This document shows, in pieces, positions 25,143 to 34,712 of a DNA stretch of 64,000 bases. This DNA comes from MWAR01 sp035388825 (GTDB taxonomy: Bacteria > Muiribacteriota > Ozemobacteria > Ozemobacterales > Ozemobacteraceae). Numbering within the stretch: position 1 is the first letter of the stretch; every line of letters begins with the position of its first letter. The position numbers were made by a program, and so were the translations under genes. The DNA is taken from assembly GCA_035388825.1 (NCBI GenBank), contig DAOOQQ010000017.1, positions 1 through 64,000 of the forward strand, given 5' to 3'. The notes below the pieces were generated by a model. It was not told the DNA's origin. It ran no database searches and worked only from the letters and a program-made list of their open reading frames with translations.

Positions 25143-26252
25143 TCAGCAGATCGGGGGCGGGAAGGTGATCTGACGGATGCAGGAGAGCGCGAACTCGTCG
25201 GTCATGCCGGAGAGATAGTCGGCTGCTTTCCGCTCCGGGCCAGCATTTTCGCGTCTATAGGCGCTTTCCATGCGGACGAGATACTCGCCGAACGCCTTGT
25301 CCAGCGGAAGCGTCCAGGACCGGTATGCTTCGGGCTCCTTCTGCAGGCGCACGGCCAGTTCGTGGAGATGCGCAAAGAGGCGGCGCACGATCTCGGAAAT
25401 ATATCGGCCGTAGTCCTGAAGCCGCGAATGGAAGTAGATCCGTTCATAGTTGAACCGGCGCAGTTCGTTGATGATGGCGAATCGTTCGGGGGAGAACCGG
25501 ATCGCGCCGCTGTCGCTGGAAGAGGCGATCAGGTCGACCACGAGCGTGTTGATGATCTCGCCGTTGCGGCTGCCGAGTTCCCTCCTGACCAGCTCTGGGA
25601 CGTCTTTCTCCGAGATCAGACCGGCATCTATGCCGTCTTCTATATCTCGACCCAGATAGGCGATCTTGTCCGAGAACCTCACGATGCAGCCTTCCCAGGT
25701 CGACGGACGGGCGTTCCGGTCATGAATATCGTCTGGTATATTTGCCGTTTCGGCAGGGACGAGGCTGGGTTCGAACTTCTCGCCGTTGTGGCAGACGATG
25801 CCGTCCCGTACGGCGAAGGTAAGATTGAGGCCCCGACCGTCGTTCGCGAGCATGTCGACGACCCGCAATCCGTTGATCTCATGCATGAACGCCGCGCCGT
25901 ACTGTTTCAGGATCGCATCCAGGGCATGTTCTCCGACATGTCCGAATGGCGGGTGGCCCAGGTCGTGGCCGATGCCGATCGCGAAGGCCGCCTCTTCGTT
26001 CAACTCCCAGCCGAGCCGGTTGAGGCCGCGCACGATCGAGACGGCGATCGTCGCCACGTGCATCACGTGTTCCATACGGGTGCAGATATGATCATTCTCG
26101 GGGGCCGAGAACACCTGGGTCTTGTGCTTGAGCCGCCGGAACGGCAGCGAGTGGATGATCGCAGTCTGGTCGCGCAGGAACGGGCCGCGCAGGTCTTCTT
26201 CCCGGGGAAACCGGCGTTCACGGAGTTTTTCGGGGGAAATCTGATTCTTCAT
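25143..26252 (-). CDS. dGTPase-like dNTP triphosphohydrolase (HD domain)
   Basis: About 369 residues from the chosen ATG at 26252. It opens with the family block PFLRDQTAIIHSLPFRRLKHKTQVF. HD-domain metal ligands follow: TRMEHVMHVATIA (His), GHDLGHPPFGHVGEHAL (His-Asp) and the later FSDKIAYLGRDIED (Asp). The enzyme hydrolyses dNTPs to nucleoside and triphosphate, tuning dNTP pools. The frame stays open for 55 more codons, but that extension is not family-like. Ribosome site evidence is weak (GGGA close to the ATG). Several short islands of A/T-ending codons, including ATA, occur in this gene (about 25240, 25395, 25630, 25730). Confidence 0.85.
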   Translation of the reverse strand: MKNQISPEKLRERRFPREEDLRGPFLRDQTAIIHSLPFRRLKHKTQVFSAPENDHICTRMEHVMHVATIAVSIVRGLNRLGWELNEEAAFAIGIGHDLGHPPFGHVGEHALDAILKQYGAAFMHEINGLRVVDMLANDGRGLNLTFAVRDGIVCHNGEKFEPSLVPAETANIPDDIHDRNARPSTWEGCIVRFSDKIAYLGRDIEDGIDAGLISEKDVPELVRRELGSRNGEIINTLVVDLIASSSDSGAIRFSPERFAIINELRRFNYERIYFHSRLQDYGRYISEIVRRLFAHLHELAVRLQKEPEAYRSWTLPLDKAFGEYLVRMESAYRRENAGPERKAADYLSGMTDEFALSCIRQITFPPPIC

Positions 26253-26505
26253 GTTCCCAATAAACCATATCCAGGGAATCTTCGCTATTCCCGGGGAACG
26301 AATTTCCTGCCAGGCGGTGGTATCCCACAACCTCATATCGAGAGGGATCGGTTTTTCCTCCGCTCGGATCGACGTGCCTGCATCCTGCAGATTCGGAGGC
26401 TGGGACTGGCCGGTCATGCCGATGAGATGGCCCGGCTGAACCGGCAGAGCCTTCCGAGGGCGTGAGAGTGGGACGGGGGCTCACCTGGGCTTTTTTTTCC
26501 CCGGA
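26253..26505. other. Intergenic region upstream of the dNTPase gene
   Basis: No gene is supported here. An open frame continues from the dNTPase but lacks family similarity. A T8 run at about 26491-26498 on the plus strand has no clear stem before it. Confidence 0.4.
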
Positions 26506-26539
26506 AAACAAAAAAACTCCGGTAGGTGATGCCGGAGTT
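26506..26539 (-). terminator. Rho-independent terminator after the 62-residue gene
   Basis: Stem AACTCCGG / CCGGAGTT (26515-26522 with 26532-26539), followed on the minus strand by a long T run with one G. It supports a real transcript from the small gene upstream. Confidence 0.85.
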
Positions 26540-26614
26540 GCGATGGGCCTCTGCAGATCATTTGTTGTATCGGGGAACCTTCCGATCGGAACGGGGACGT
26601 CAAGACGTTGGCGA

Positions 26615-26803
26615 TCAGGTCGGGAACAGCCTCATAAGACGCTCGAGGAGCTCGTGGAGCTCAGTTTCACGGGCTTTGAGGCAGGACTGGAACTCGGACG
26701 CGTTGCGGCAGTGGTAGATTTCGACCCGGGTGTCGGCGATCTCTCTGGTGAGCAGGGATTTCAGCAGGGCGACATTCTCCTCGGTCAACTCGAATTTGAA
26801 CAT
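26615..26803 (-). CDS. Small acidic helical protein, hypothetical
   Basis: 62 residues, predicted all-helical (MFKFELTEENVALLKSLLTR, then AREIADTRVEIYH-type and ELHELLERLMRLF helices), with two cysteines and no membrane segment. A GAGAGGAGATGAGAGG stretch lies just before the ATG, and a strong terminator follows 75 bases after the stop, so expression is credible. The LTEENVALLKSLL start and a basic/acidic pattern suggest a helical hairpin dimer. I do not recognise a named family. It stands alone between the dNTPase and efflux genes. Confidence 0.65.
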   Translation of the reverse strand: MFKFELTEENVALLKSLLTREIADTRVEIYHCRNASEFQSCLKARETELHELLERLMRLFPT

Positions 26804-26860
26804 GGCCTCTCATCTCCTCTCTGCCCTCTACGGAAAACGATGGGAATTTTGGAGACGATG

Positions 26861-28081
26861 TCAAGGCACAGGTTTCCGGGAAGGGGGGGCGAAGGCGAGG
26901 CCGGTAGCGGCGATAGCCGTGAAAACGGCTCCGGCAAAAAACGTGGCCGAAGGCCCGATGGCGTTCCAGAGAGAACCGGCGATGACGCTGGCCAGCAGCA
27001 GGGCGAGGCCGCTCACCAGGTTGAAGAGGCCGAAAGCCGTGCCGAGCAGCTTTGCCGGAGCCGTGTCGGCGACGAGTTTCGACAACAGGCCCTGCGTGAA
27101 TGCCATATGAAGCCCCCACAGCCCGGCCAGCACGGCGAGCGGTGATGCCGCGGCGGCGAGGACGAGATCCGCGACGATGAGAAAACCCAGCCCGAGCAGC
27201 AGCAGGGACCGCCGGCTGAACCGATCGGCGGCGATGCCCGCAGGCCAGGCCGCACCGGCATAGAACACGTTCATCACGACCATCACGACCGGCGCGAGCC
27301 CCAGGGCGAGGCCGGCATCCTGGGCGCGCAGCACCAGAAACGCTTCGCTGAACCGGGCGAGGGTCATCACCGCCCCGAGCAGGACGACGAACCAGTAGGA
27401 GGCGGGAAGCAGCCTGACATCCGCGAGACGGAACGGATTCCGTGTCTGCGTGTGTTCCGCCGATCGGTCGGGTTCGCGCACCCAGACGACCAGCAGTGCC
27501 ACGCAGACGAACGCCGGGATCACCGCGATCCACATGGCCGTCCGGATATCGTTGGAAAGTCGCATCATCAACAGAACGGCGAGCAGAGGGCCGAGGAACG
27601 CCCCGACCGAGTCGAGAGCCTGCCGGAGGCCATAGGCGGCGCCGCGCTGCGGCTGTGGCGTGATATCGGCGACCAGGGCGTCGCGGGGCGCGCCGCGGAT
27701 GCCTTTCCCCACACGGTCGATGAACCGGGCTGCGAATACCCAGCCGATGGCGTTCGCGAGCGGGAACACCGGCTTGGTGAAGGCGGCGAGGCTGTATCCG
27801 AGCACCATCAGGAACTTGCGCTTCCCGAGATAATCGCTGAGAGCACCGGAGAACACCTTCATGATCGAGGCGGTAGCCTCGGCGATACCCTCGATGACGC
27901 CAACCGTGACCATCGAGGCTCCGAGGGTGGTGACCATGAACGCCGGCAGAAGGCTGTGGATCAGCTCCGACGACATATCCATGAACAGCGAGGCGAAGCC
28001 CATCGCCCAGATCCCGGCCGGCAGCCCGCGCCAGGCTGTCTGCGTCCGGTTAGCCGAGGAAGACGTGTTCGGTTCATTCAT
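26861..28081 (-). CDS. MFS transporter
   Basis: 406 residues and about twelve membrane helices. The major facilitator loop 2-3 signature is visible (FSGALSDYLGKRKFLMVLGY), with a second-half equivalent (AGIAADRFSRRSLLLLGLGF). RVGKGIRGAPRDALVADITP is typical of a drug/metabolite efflux subgroup found in many bacteria. The substrate is not predictable. Its ATG lies inside the end of the RND gene (8-base overlap), making it the last gene of the tetR-led efflux operon. A short Pro/Lys tail ends the protein. Confidence 0.85.
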   Translation of the reverse strand: MNEPNTSSSANRTQTAWRGLPAGIWAMGFASLFMDMSSELIHSLLPAFMVTTLGASMVTVGVIEGIAEATASIMKVFSGALSDYLGKRKFLMVLGYSLAAFTKPVFPLANAIGWVFAARFIDRVGKGIRGAPRDALVADITPQPQRGAAYGLRQALDSVGAFLGPLLAVLLMMRLSNDIRTAMWIAVIPAFVCVALLVVWVREPDRSAEHTQTRNPFRLADVRLLPASYWFVVLLGAVMTLARFSEAFLVLRAQDAGLALGLAPVVMVVMNVFYAGAAWPAGIAADRFSRRSLLLLGLGFLIVADLVLAAAASPLAVLAGLWGLHMAFTQGLLSKLVADTAPAKLLGTAFGLFNLVSGLALLLASVIAGSLWNAIGPSATFFAGAVFTAIAATGLAFAPPSRKPVP

Positions 28082-31000
28082 TCCGGGGGACCTCGGCGAA
28101 GGCCTTGATACCGAACCAGGCGCAGATGTCCTCGAGCAGTTCGTAGATGACGGGCACGAACAGCAGGGTCAGGGCCGTCGAGGTGATCAGGCCGCCGATG
28201 ACGGCGATCGCCATGCCGACGCGCATCTCCGAGCCTGGCCCGGTCGAGATGGCGGGCGGGATCATGCCGCCGATCATGCAGGCGCTGGTCATGAGGATCG
28301 GCCGCAGGCGGATCGGCCCGGCGGTCATGATGGCCTCGCGCCGGCTCATGCCGCTTCGCCGCTGCTGGTTGATGAACTCGACGAGCAGGATGCCGTTCTT
28401 CACGACGAGGCCCATCAGCATCAGAAACCCGATCATGGTCATGATGTCGACGCGCGCCTGCGTCAGGATCAGGGCTCCGATCGCACCGACCAGGCCGAGC
28501 GGCACCGAGGTCATGATGGAGAGCGGGTGCAGGAAATTCTCGAACTGCGAGGCGAGAAGCATGTAGACAAGAATTGCTGCGATGATAGCGGCGAACGCCA
28601 TGTTCCCGACGGTTTCCTCGCTGGTCTTGGAAAGCCCCTGGAACTGGCCGCGATAACCCGGCGGGAACAGTTTCCCGGCCTCGGCGGCGAACTCACCCAT
28701 CGCCGTTCCCTGCGATTTTCCCTCGAGATTGCAGCCGATGCGGACTTCACGCGCCCGATTGAACCGGTTGATCGTGGCGGCGCCTGGGCTGACCGAAAGT
28801 TCGGTCACGTTCGCGAGAGGCACGGTGCGCTGCCCGTCGATCGTGCGCACCATCAGGTTCGGCAGCGTCTCCGGGCTTTCCCGGAACGCCTTCATCAGGC
28901 GCATCTTGACGTCATACTGTTTCCCTTCCTCCTTGAACTGGGAAACGGCCTGCTGGCCGCCGACGAGGAGATTCAGCGTCGTTGCCAGCGCGCCGACGTT
29001 GACGCCGAGCAGCTCCATGCGGTCGCGCTGAAGCTGGACGCGCAGTTCCGGCTTTCCCGGCTCGCGCGTGTCGGCGACATCGACGAAGCCGCCGGCCTGT
29101 TTCATCCAGGAAGACAGCTTGTCCGCCAGGTCTCCGAGTACCGTCATGTCGGGGCCGAGCAGCGAGTAGGTGATCTGCTGGTTGGCCATGCCCATGCCGG
29201 CGGCCATCGGATCGTGTTCCTCGACGGAACGGCGTTCGATGCCTGGAATCGTATTCACTATTTTTCTGACCTGATCCATCAGCACGGTCTGAGAAACGTC
29301 CGGCCGCCGGGCGCGCGGGATGAGGGTGACGGTGATGGAGCATTTGGTCGGGTCTTCGAGAGGGTCCGTTGCCACGGTGGCCATCGAGGTGAGGATATAC
29401 TGCCGGATCGGGGCCGTGATTTGTGATTCGACCAGCTTCGTGATGCGTTTCGAGCCTTCGAGAGATGTTCCGATGGGTGTGCGGAAATTCACCAGGAACA
29501 GATTCTTGTCGACCTGGGGCTTGAACTCGAAGTTCAACTGGCCCGCGAGGGCGGCGATCAGCGCGATGACGCCGGCGCCGGCGGCAAGGATGAGCGGACG
29601 GTGGCTCAACACGAGGCCGAGGAGGCGGCGGTAGGCTTCGTCGAGCAGATCGAGCATGTGTCCGAAGAATCTCGCCACCCGGTTCTCGTGCTCTTCACTC
29701 TCGAGGTAACGGGCCGCGAGCATGGGGGTCAAAGTGAAGCTGACGACGAGAGAGACGAGCACGGTCGCGGTGACGGTGATGCCGAAATGATACAGGAACC
29801 GCCCCACGATGCCGCTCATCAGCGCGACCGGCAGGAACACGGCGACCAGCGAGAACGTCGTTGCAGTAACGGCCAGGCCGATTTCCTCCGTCGCTTCGCC
29901 GGCCGCCGTATCGGCGGATTTTCCCAGGCGCAGGTGCCGGTAGATGTTCTCGATGACGACGATCGCGTCGTCGATCAGTAGACCGATCGACAGCGAGAGG
30001 GCCATCGTCGTCATCATGTTCAGCGACAGGCCGAGAACACGCATGATCACGAACGCCGCGAGCAGCGAGGTCGGGATCGCCAGGGCGGAGATCAGCGTCG
30101 AGCGCAGGTTTCGAAGGAACACGAGGATGATCAGGACGGCCAGGATACCCCCGACGACGATGTCGACCATCGTGGCGTGAATCGATTCCTCCGTGAAAGG
30201 GGTCGTATCCATGGGAATCGAGATGCTGACGCCCTTGGGAGCGCTCTGGCTGAGTTCTTCGATGGCCTTTTTGACGAGCTGCGCCGTTTTCACGGCGTTG
30301 GCTCCGGACTGCTTCTGGATCTGCATGCCCACGATCGGCCTGCCGTCGACCAGGCCCACCGACCGCTCATCCTCGATGGCATCTTCGACCTGGGCCACTT
30401 CGCCCAGGGTGATGCGGGTTCCTTCGATCGTGGCGATCGTGAGGCTCCTGAAGGACTCGACGTCGGCGAGTTCGCCCATCGTTTTCACGACGAACTCGCG
30501 GCGGTCGTCCTCGATCTTGCCGGCCGGAATCTCGATATTCTTCGATCGCACGGCCTGGACGACCTCGGCGGCGGTCAGTCCGTGGGCGTTCAGCCGGTCG
30601 TTGTCGATCCAGATCTTGATCTCGCGTTCCCTGACGCCCATCTCCTTGATGGCGCCGACGCCGGAAACGCTCTGCAGACGGTTTTTCACGACATCCTTGG
30701 CGTATTTCGACAACTCGCCGACCGAGAGGGGGCCCGAAATGGTGAGGGCGAGGATCGGGACGGCGCCGGTGTCGAACTTCTCGATGACGGGCGATTCCAT
30801 CGCTTCGGGCAGCTCGCTGCGGATGCCGGCGACCTTGTCGCGGACGTCCTGGACGGCGACGTCGATACTGCGATCGAGCTTGAACTCGGCGATGACGCGG
30901 GCGACGTTTTCCGCGCAGACGGATTTGACGCTTTCGATGCCGCTGAGCGCGGCAATCTGCTCTTCGATCTTGTCGACGACCTTCGATTCGAGCGTTTCCG

Positions 31001-31166
31001 GGCTGGCGCCCCGATAGACGCAGGTGACGGTGACGGTGGGGAACTCGACCTCGGGGAACTCGTCGACGCCGAGGTCTCGATAGCAGAGCGCGCCGAACAA
31101 CGCCACGGCCAGAAAGGCCATGATCGTGGTGACGGGTCGGCGGATGGCGGTGTCGGCGAGAATCAT
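28074..31166 (-). CDS. RND efflux pump inner-membrane transporter (HAE1 type)
   Basis: 1030 residues, the usual AcrB-family length. It begins with the standard first helix (TAIRRPVTTIMAFLAVALFG). The proton-relay motif is GLLIDDAIVVIENIYRHL near residue 400, with the Asp pair intact. The second-half relay lysine is in MGLVVKNGILLVEFINQQR near 950. The two large periplasmic loops are present. It forms a trimer that pumps hydrophobic drugs, detergents or metabolites through a TolC channel using proton flow. It overlaps the adaptor gene upstream by ATGA and the MFS gene downstream by eight bases. Control is most likely by the TetR repressor at 34 kb. Confidence 0.95.
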   Translation of the reverse strand: MILADTAIRRPVTTIMAFLAVALFGALCYRDLGVDEFPEVEFPTVTVTCVYRGASPETLESKVVDKIEEQIAALSGIESVKSVCAENVARVIAEFKLDRSIDVAVQDVRDKVAGIRSELPEAMESPVIEKFDTGAVPILALTISGPLSVGELSKYAKDVVKNRLQSVSGVGAIKEMGVREREIKIWIDNDRLNAHGLTAAEVVQAVRSKNIEIPAGKIEDDRREFVVKTMGELADVESFRSLTIATIEGTRITLGEVAQVEDAIEDERSVGLVDGRPIVGMQIQKQSGANAVKTAQLVKKAIEELSQSAPKGVSISIPMDTTPFTEESIHATMVDIVVGGILAVLIILVFLRNLRSTLISALAIPTSLLAAFVIMRVLGLSLNMMTTMALSLSIGLLIDDAIVVIENIYRHLRLGKSADTAAGEATEEIGLAVTATTFSLVAVFLPVALMSGIVGRFLYHFGITVTATVLVSLVVSFTLTPMLAARYLESEEHENRVARFFGHMLDLLDEAYRRLLGLVLSHRPLILAAGAGVIALIAALAGQLNFEFKPQVDKNLFLVNFRTPIGTSLEGSKRITKLVESQITAPIRQYILTSMATVATDPLEDPTKCSITVTLIPRARRPDVSQTVLMDQVRKIVNTIPGIERRSVEEHDPMAAGMGMANQQITYSLLGPDMTVLGDLADKLSSWMKQAGGFVDVADTREPGKPELRVQLQRDRMELLGVNVGALATTLNLLVGGQQAVSQFKEEGKQYDVKMRLMKAFRESPETLPNLMVRTIDGQRTVPLANVTELSVSPGAATINRFNRAREVRIGCNLEGKSQGTAMGEFAAEAGKLFPPGYRGQFQGLSKTSEETVGNMAFAAIIAAILVYMLLASQFENFLHPLSIMTSVPLGLVGAIGALILTQARVDIMTMIGFLMLMGLVVKNGILLVEFINQQRRSGMSRREAIMTAGPIRLRPILMTSACMIGGMIPPAISTGPGSEMRVGMAIAVIGGLITSTALTLLFVPVIYELLEDICAWFGIKAFAEVPRNE

Positions 31167-32404
31167 CGGACGGCCTCGTTCCCGACCGTGACCGGTGCGC
31201 CATCGACGAGCTGGTCGAAGCCGCTGTCGACGATCGGCGTGTCGCTGGCGAGGCCCGACAAGATGGAAATGCGGTTGCCGCGCGAGAAACCGACTGTCAC
31301 GGGGGTTTTTTGGGCTTTCCCGTCGCGGACGGTGAAGACGTAGCCGGAACGGGCGGCGCCCTGGGTCGCACCGGTGCCGTCGCTCGTGATTCTCACGATG
31401 CCGGCCGGCACGATGCGGGTTCCGAGGTTCTCGCGGACGACGGTGTCGACGTCGGCGTAGCCGCCGTGGCTCAGCCTGTGGTCGGTATTGGGAAGGATGG
31501 CGATCGCTTCGAACGTCAGGGTCTTGCGGTCGATCGCGGGAATGATCGTGTTCACGCTGGTGATCACCGGTTCCGACACGAGCGGAGAGCGGACGATCAC
31601 GCGTGCCCCGAGCGTGAGGAAGGGGAGAACGCGCTCGGGAAGGCGGATGCGGAGCTCCAGTTCCGAGTCATCGACGAGGGTGAGGGTCTGCTTGTCGCTC
31701 GGTTCGTGCTCCATGAGCGATTTTGACGTGATCAGGCCGTCGAACGGCGCGAGGAGTGTCGAGTTGTCGAGCCGGCGTCTGGCGGCGCGAACGCCGACGT
31801 TCGCGGTCGCGACGAGGGTTTTGGCCGCCGACAGGGCCGCCTCGGCCTGCATGATCTGCCGGGCGGCCACCTCGACGCCGTTCTGGGCGAGCTTGAACTG
31901 GCCTTCAATCTGGTCGAACTGCTGTTGGGGAATCGTGTCTTTCTCGCGGAGGCTCTTCGCGCGGTCGTAATCGCGGGTTGCGGTTTCGAGGCGGATCAGC
32001 GCCTGTTGCTTCGCGACGCGGGCGGTTTCGAGGGCCGCCGAAGCCGCGGCGACCTGGGATTCGACCGAGGTGACAGCCGTCTTCGCCTGGTCGAGCGAGA
32101 TGTTCGCGTCTTCGAGATCGAGAACGGCGAGGGGCTGGTCTTTGCGGACCCGGTCCCCCTCGCGGACCAGCACGCGGTCGACGAAGCCGGATGTCTTGAG
32201 CTGAAGCGTCGCGCGCTGGGGGGCGATCAGCTCGCCGGTCGTGCGTTCGATCCACTCGACCGAACCGATCGCGGGTGTCAGAAGCGTCACGGGGATCGGA
32301 TCGCCCGTCGGCTCGGCGGAAAGGAGCCCGCCCAGGAGAAATGCGAATAATAAGATAGCGAAGCGTATACTAATGTTTCGCTGGCGTTGGGAAATCGATG
32401 TCAT
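31163..32404 (-). CDS. RND periplasmic adaptor (membrane fusion protein)
   Basis: 413 residues. The start at 32404 follows an AGGAGG site by five bases, giving a signal/anchor helix (FAILLFAFLLGGLLSA). The order is a lipoyl-like half motif (TLQLKTSGFVDRVLVREGDRV), a coiled-coil hairpin (about 95-190, VTSVESQVAAASAALETA), the second lipoyl half (STLLAPFDGLITSK), a beta-barrel (LELRIRLPERVL), and a membrane-proximal domain with GGYADVDTVV. It bridges the RND pump and the TolC channel. It is fused by ATGA overlap to the RND gene and lies 48 bases after tolC. The signal region contains A/T-rich codons (ATA, TTA) unlike the rest. Confidence 0.92.
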   Translation of the reverse strand: MTSISQRQRNISIRFAILLFAFLLGGLLSAEPTGDPIPVTLLTPAIGSVEWIERTTGELIAPQRATLQLKTSGFVDRVLVREGDRVRKDQPLAVLDLEDANISLDQAKTAVTSVESQVAAASAALETARVAKQQALIRLETATRDYDRAKSLREKDTIPQQQFDQIEGQFKLAQNGVEVAARQIMQAEAALSAAKTLVATANVGVRAARRRLDNSTLLAPFDGLITSKSLMEHEPSDKQTLTLVDDSELELRIRLPERVLPFLTLGARVIVRSPLVSEPVITSVNTIIPAIDRKTLTFEAIAILPNTDHRLSHGGYADVDTVVRENLGTRIVPAGIVRITSDGTGATQGAARSGYVFTVRDGKAQKTPVTVGFSRGNRISILSGLASDTPIVDSGFDQLVDGAPVTVGNEAVR

Positions 32405-32452
32405 GGGGCCTCCTGGCGAGTCGGTCATCGGGAAGGGCGGACGTGTGATCGT

Positions 32453-33853
32453 CTATTTCAAGGGAAGAAGGGCGTGTTCGAGGCCGCCGGCGGCGTGCCA
32501 GAGGGCGATGCGGGCGAGGGCCTGGTCGAAGCCGGCGGTGACGCGGCGCTGGCGGGCCGAGACGAGGGCGGACTCGGCGTCGAGCAGGTGCTGCGAGGTG
32601 ACGGCCCCGGCCTTGAACCGCTCTTCGGTGAGGCGCAGGGATTCGGCGGCTTGCGCTTCCGCCTGGGTCGACAGCTCGAGCCGCGCGCGTGCCTCCTCGA
32701 TGCGGAGAAAGGCCTGATGAATGGCGAGCAATATATTTCGTTCGAGATCTTCGAGATCGTGGGTCGCCTTGCTTTTGGCGGCTCGCGCTTCCCGCACCTT
32801 GCTGCGGGTTTCGCCGGCGTCGAACACGTTCAGGCCGACGTAGACGGTGGCGTCCCAGTTGTCCTGGGCCGTATTGAACTGGTTGCCCGAACTCCAGTTC
32901 CACTGGAGGGCGACGTTGGGCAGCAGGGCGCCTTTCGCGGCCTTCGCCGAGAAGTCCTGGATGCGGACCGCCTCGCGGGCGGCTCGAAGCAGGGGGTGAC
33001 TGCGGGTGGCGAGGGAGACGGCGTGCTCCTCGCTCAGTTCCGGCGTCGTGTCGGGGTTCGCGGGAACGGGGATCGCGGTCGGTTCGATCGGAAGGCCGGT
33101 CAGCATCTCCAGGCGTGCTTTCGCCAGGTCGATGCCGTTGCGGGCCTTCACGAGGTTCTCGCGGCGCTCGAGGACCGACACCTGCACTTTCAGCAGATCG
33201 TCGCGAACGGCGACGCCGGCTTCGAGCATGTTCTGCACGTGCCGTTCGTGGCCGAGCGTGTCGAACAGGGCCTGCGACGCCACTTCCTCCATGGCACGGG
33301 CGCTGAGAAGACCGAACCAGGCCTCGGCGACCGAGCGGACCATGTCCTCGCGGCGCCGGGTTTCGGCATGCTTCTGGATATTCACGCCCGCTCGTGCGGC
33401 ATTGACACCGTTTTCGAGCGCACCACCGGTGTAGATCGGCTGGGAGAGCTTGATGCCTTTCAGCTGAAGTTGTTCCTTCCCCAATGGTCTGCCCATGATT
33501 TCGGAGGTGTGCCGGAAGTTCGTGAACGTCTCCTCGGCCTTGAGGCGGGGGAGGAGGTTGCTGTTCGCGCGGTTCAGGCGCTGCTTCGACGCCCGGGTTT
33601 CATCCTCCGCCGACAGGACGCCGGGATTCGTGTCGAGGGCCGACACGAGACACTCGGCCAGGGTCGGGGCGGTGCCGACCGTGTCCGCCGTGGTTGCCGA
33701 CCCGATCGGGGTCTCGATCGCGGATGGCGAGGAAGCCGGGATTGCCGGTTCGGTGGCTGTCTGCGCGATTCCCGTCACGCAGGTGAACAGCATCAGGGAC
33801 AAGGTCGGGACGAGGAGCCGGGAGAGTCTGGTGGAATGGGGACGGAGGATCAT
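32453..33853 (-). CDS. TolC-family outer-membrane efflux channel
   Basis: 466 residues from the ATG at 33853, which overlaps the TetR stop (ATGA) and has AGAGG upstream. The signal peptide is LLVPTLSLMLFTCVTGIAQ. The TolC repeat pattern occurs twice: TLAECLVSALDTNPGVLSAE ... LLPRLKAEETF, and LSEEHAVSLATRSHPLLRAA ... LPNVALQWNW. Long coiled helices follow each (RSKVREARAAKSKATHDLE; ARLELSTQAEAQAAESL). It forms the trimeric exit duct for the pump encoded downstream. An upstream extension of the open frame is a shadow of the tetR gene. Confidence 0.92.
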   Translation of the reverse strand: MILRPHSTRLSRLLVPTLSLMLFTCVTGIAQTATEPAIPASSPSAIETPIGSATTADTVGTAPTLAECLVSALDTNPGVLSAEDETRASKQRLNRANSNLLPRLKAEETFTNFRHTSEIMGRPLGKEQLQLKGIKLSQPIYTGGALENGVNAARAGVNIQKHAETRRREDMVRSVAEAWFGLLSARAMEEVASQALFDTLGHERHVQNMLEAGVAVRDDLLKVQVSVLERRENLVKARNGIDLAKARLEMLTGLPIEPTAIPVPANPDTTPELSEEHAVSLATRSHPLLRAAREAVRIQDFSAKAAKGALLPNVALQWNWSSGNQFNTAQDNWDATVYVGLNVFDAGETRSKVREARAAKSKATHDLEDLERNILLAIHQAFLRIEEARARLELSTQAEAQAAESLRLTEERFKAGAVTSQHLLDAESALVSARQRRVTAGFDQALARIALWHAAGGLEHALLPLK

Positions 33854-34527
33854 GGGTGTTTGCCTCTTCTGCTCTGAGCTTTCGACGTGGAACGTTCGTG
33901 GGAGGATTGTTTCGACGGCGTTGGGGAGGGATGCTGGCCGGCCAGGCCGAACAGGAAAAAGTCCGACAGTTGGTCGGCGAGAGTCTCGGCGGAGAGAACG
34001 TTTTCGCGCGACCACCAGAACCGAAAGGCCTGGAGAACCATGCCGATGAGCGCGTGATGGATGAGCTCGATATGAAAATGCGGCGAAACCAGGCCGGCTT
34101 TCTGGGCTTTTTCGAGCTCCTTCATCTCGCCGAGGCTTGCCGCGATGAACCTGTTCGCGAGATGGTTGCGAAGTTCCTCATCCAGCAGTCCCGCGTCGGA
34201 GGTCATGCACTGGAAGAAAAAGCGGGCTTCGGGTGTGTCGGCGACCTGCGTGAATAGCTGCCGGATTCCCTGTCGGACTCCGTCCTCGAGAGACATGACA
34301 TTCAGATCGATGGCGGGCGGTCGGAGCGTGGTGCGCAAGACGAGGTCGAACACGGCCAGGAACAGCGATTCCTTGGTTCCGAAGTGGCTGTAGATGGTTG
34401 CCTTGCTGACGTTCGCTTTGCGGGCGATCATGTCGACGCTCGCCTGATGGTATCCCTGACGCGAAAACTCGTCGAGCGCAGCGTGAAGCATGCGCTCGTT
34501 GCGCTGTTTCTGCCGGGGCGTCGCCAT
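33850..34527 (-). CDS. TetR-family repressor of the efflux operon
   Basis: 225 residues. The N-terminal helix-turn-helix reads RMLHAALDEFSRQGYHQASVDMIARKANVSKATIYSHFGTKE in family terms (segments LDEFSRQGYH and VSKATIYSHFG are diagnostic). The ligand-binding C-terminal domain is helical; its tail is Ser/Lys-rich and basic. As first gene of the tetR-tolC-adaptor-RND-MFS unit, it probably autorepresses and is released by a pump substrate. Alternating half-sites lie 44-70 bases upstream of its start, suitable for TetR dimers. Confidence 0.9.
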   Translation of the reverse strand: MATPRQKQRNERMLHAALDEFSRQGYHQASVDMIARKANVSKATIYSHFGTKESLFLAVFDLVLRTTLRPPAIDLNVMSLEDGVRQGIRQLFTQVADTPEARFFFQCMTSDAGLLDEELRNHLANRFIAASLGEMKELEKAQKAGLVSPHFHIELIHHALIGMVLQAFRFWWSRENVLSAETLADQLSDFFLFGLAGQHPSPTPSKQSSHERSTSKAQSRRGKHP

Positions 34528-34570
34528 GATGGATCATCTCCGGAGCGGGAATGGGGAAAGAAAAATACTG

Positions 34571-34597
34571 AACTTGAAAGTTTGGATATTTAAACTT
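34571..34597. promoter_or_regulatory. Probable TetR operator, three alternating half-sites
   Basis: AACTT (34571-34575) and AAGTT (34578-34582) form a palindrome with a two-base centre. AAGTTT (34578-34583) also pairs with AAACTT (34592-34597) across eight bases. It lies in the AT-rich divergent region before tetR, where a repressor would block its promoter. Confidence 0.5.
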
Positions 34598-34712
34598 ACT
34601 GGTATGAAAAAGTCAAGAGTGCGAAAAAGACGATTCCAAGCTGGATCATGGATGAAAGCGGACGTGGTATCATGTCGGGATACGGTTCGTTTTGCGAAGA
34701 GGGAGAGATGCG

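Noticed and set aside
26470..26505. T8 run on the plus strand as a terminator
   Set aside because: No plus-strand gene ends nearby and no convincing stem precedes the run; the nearby hairpin works in the minus direction.
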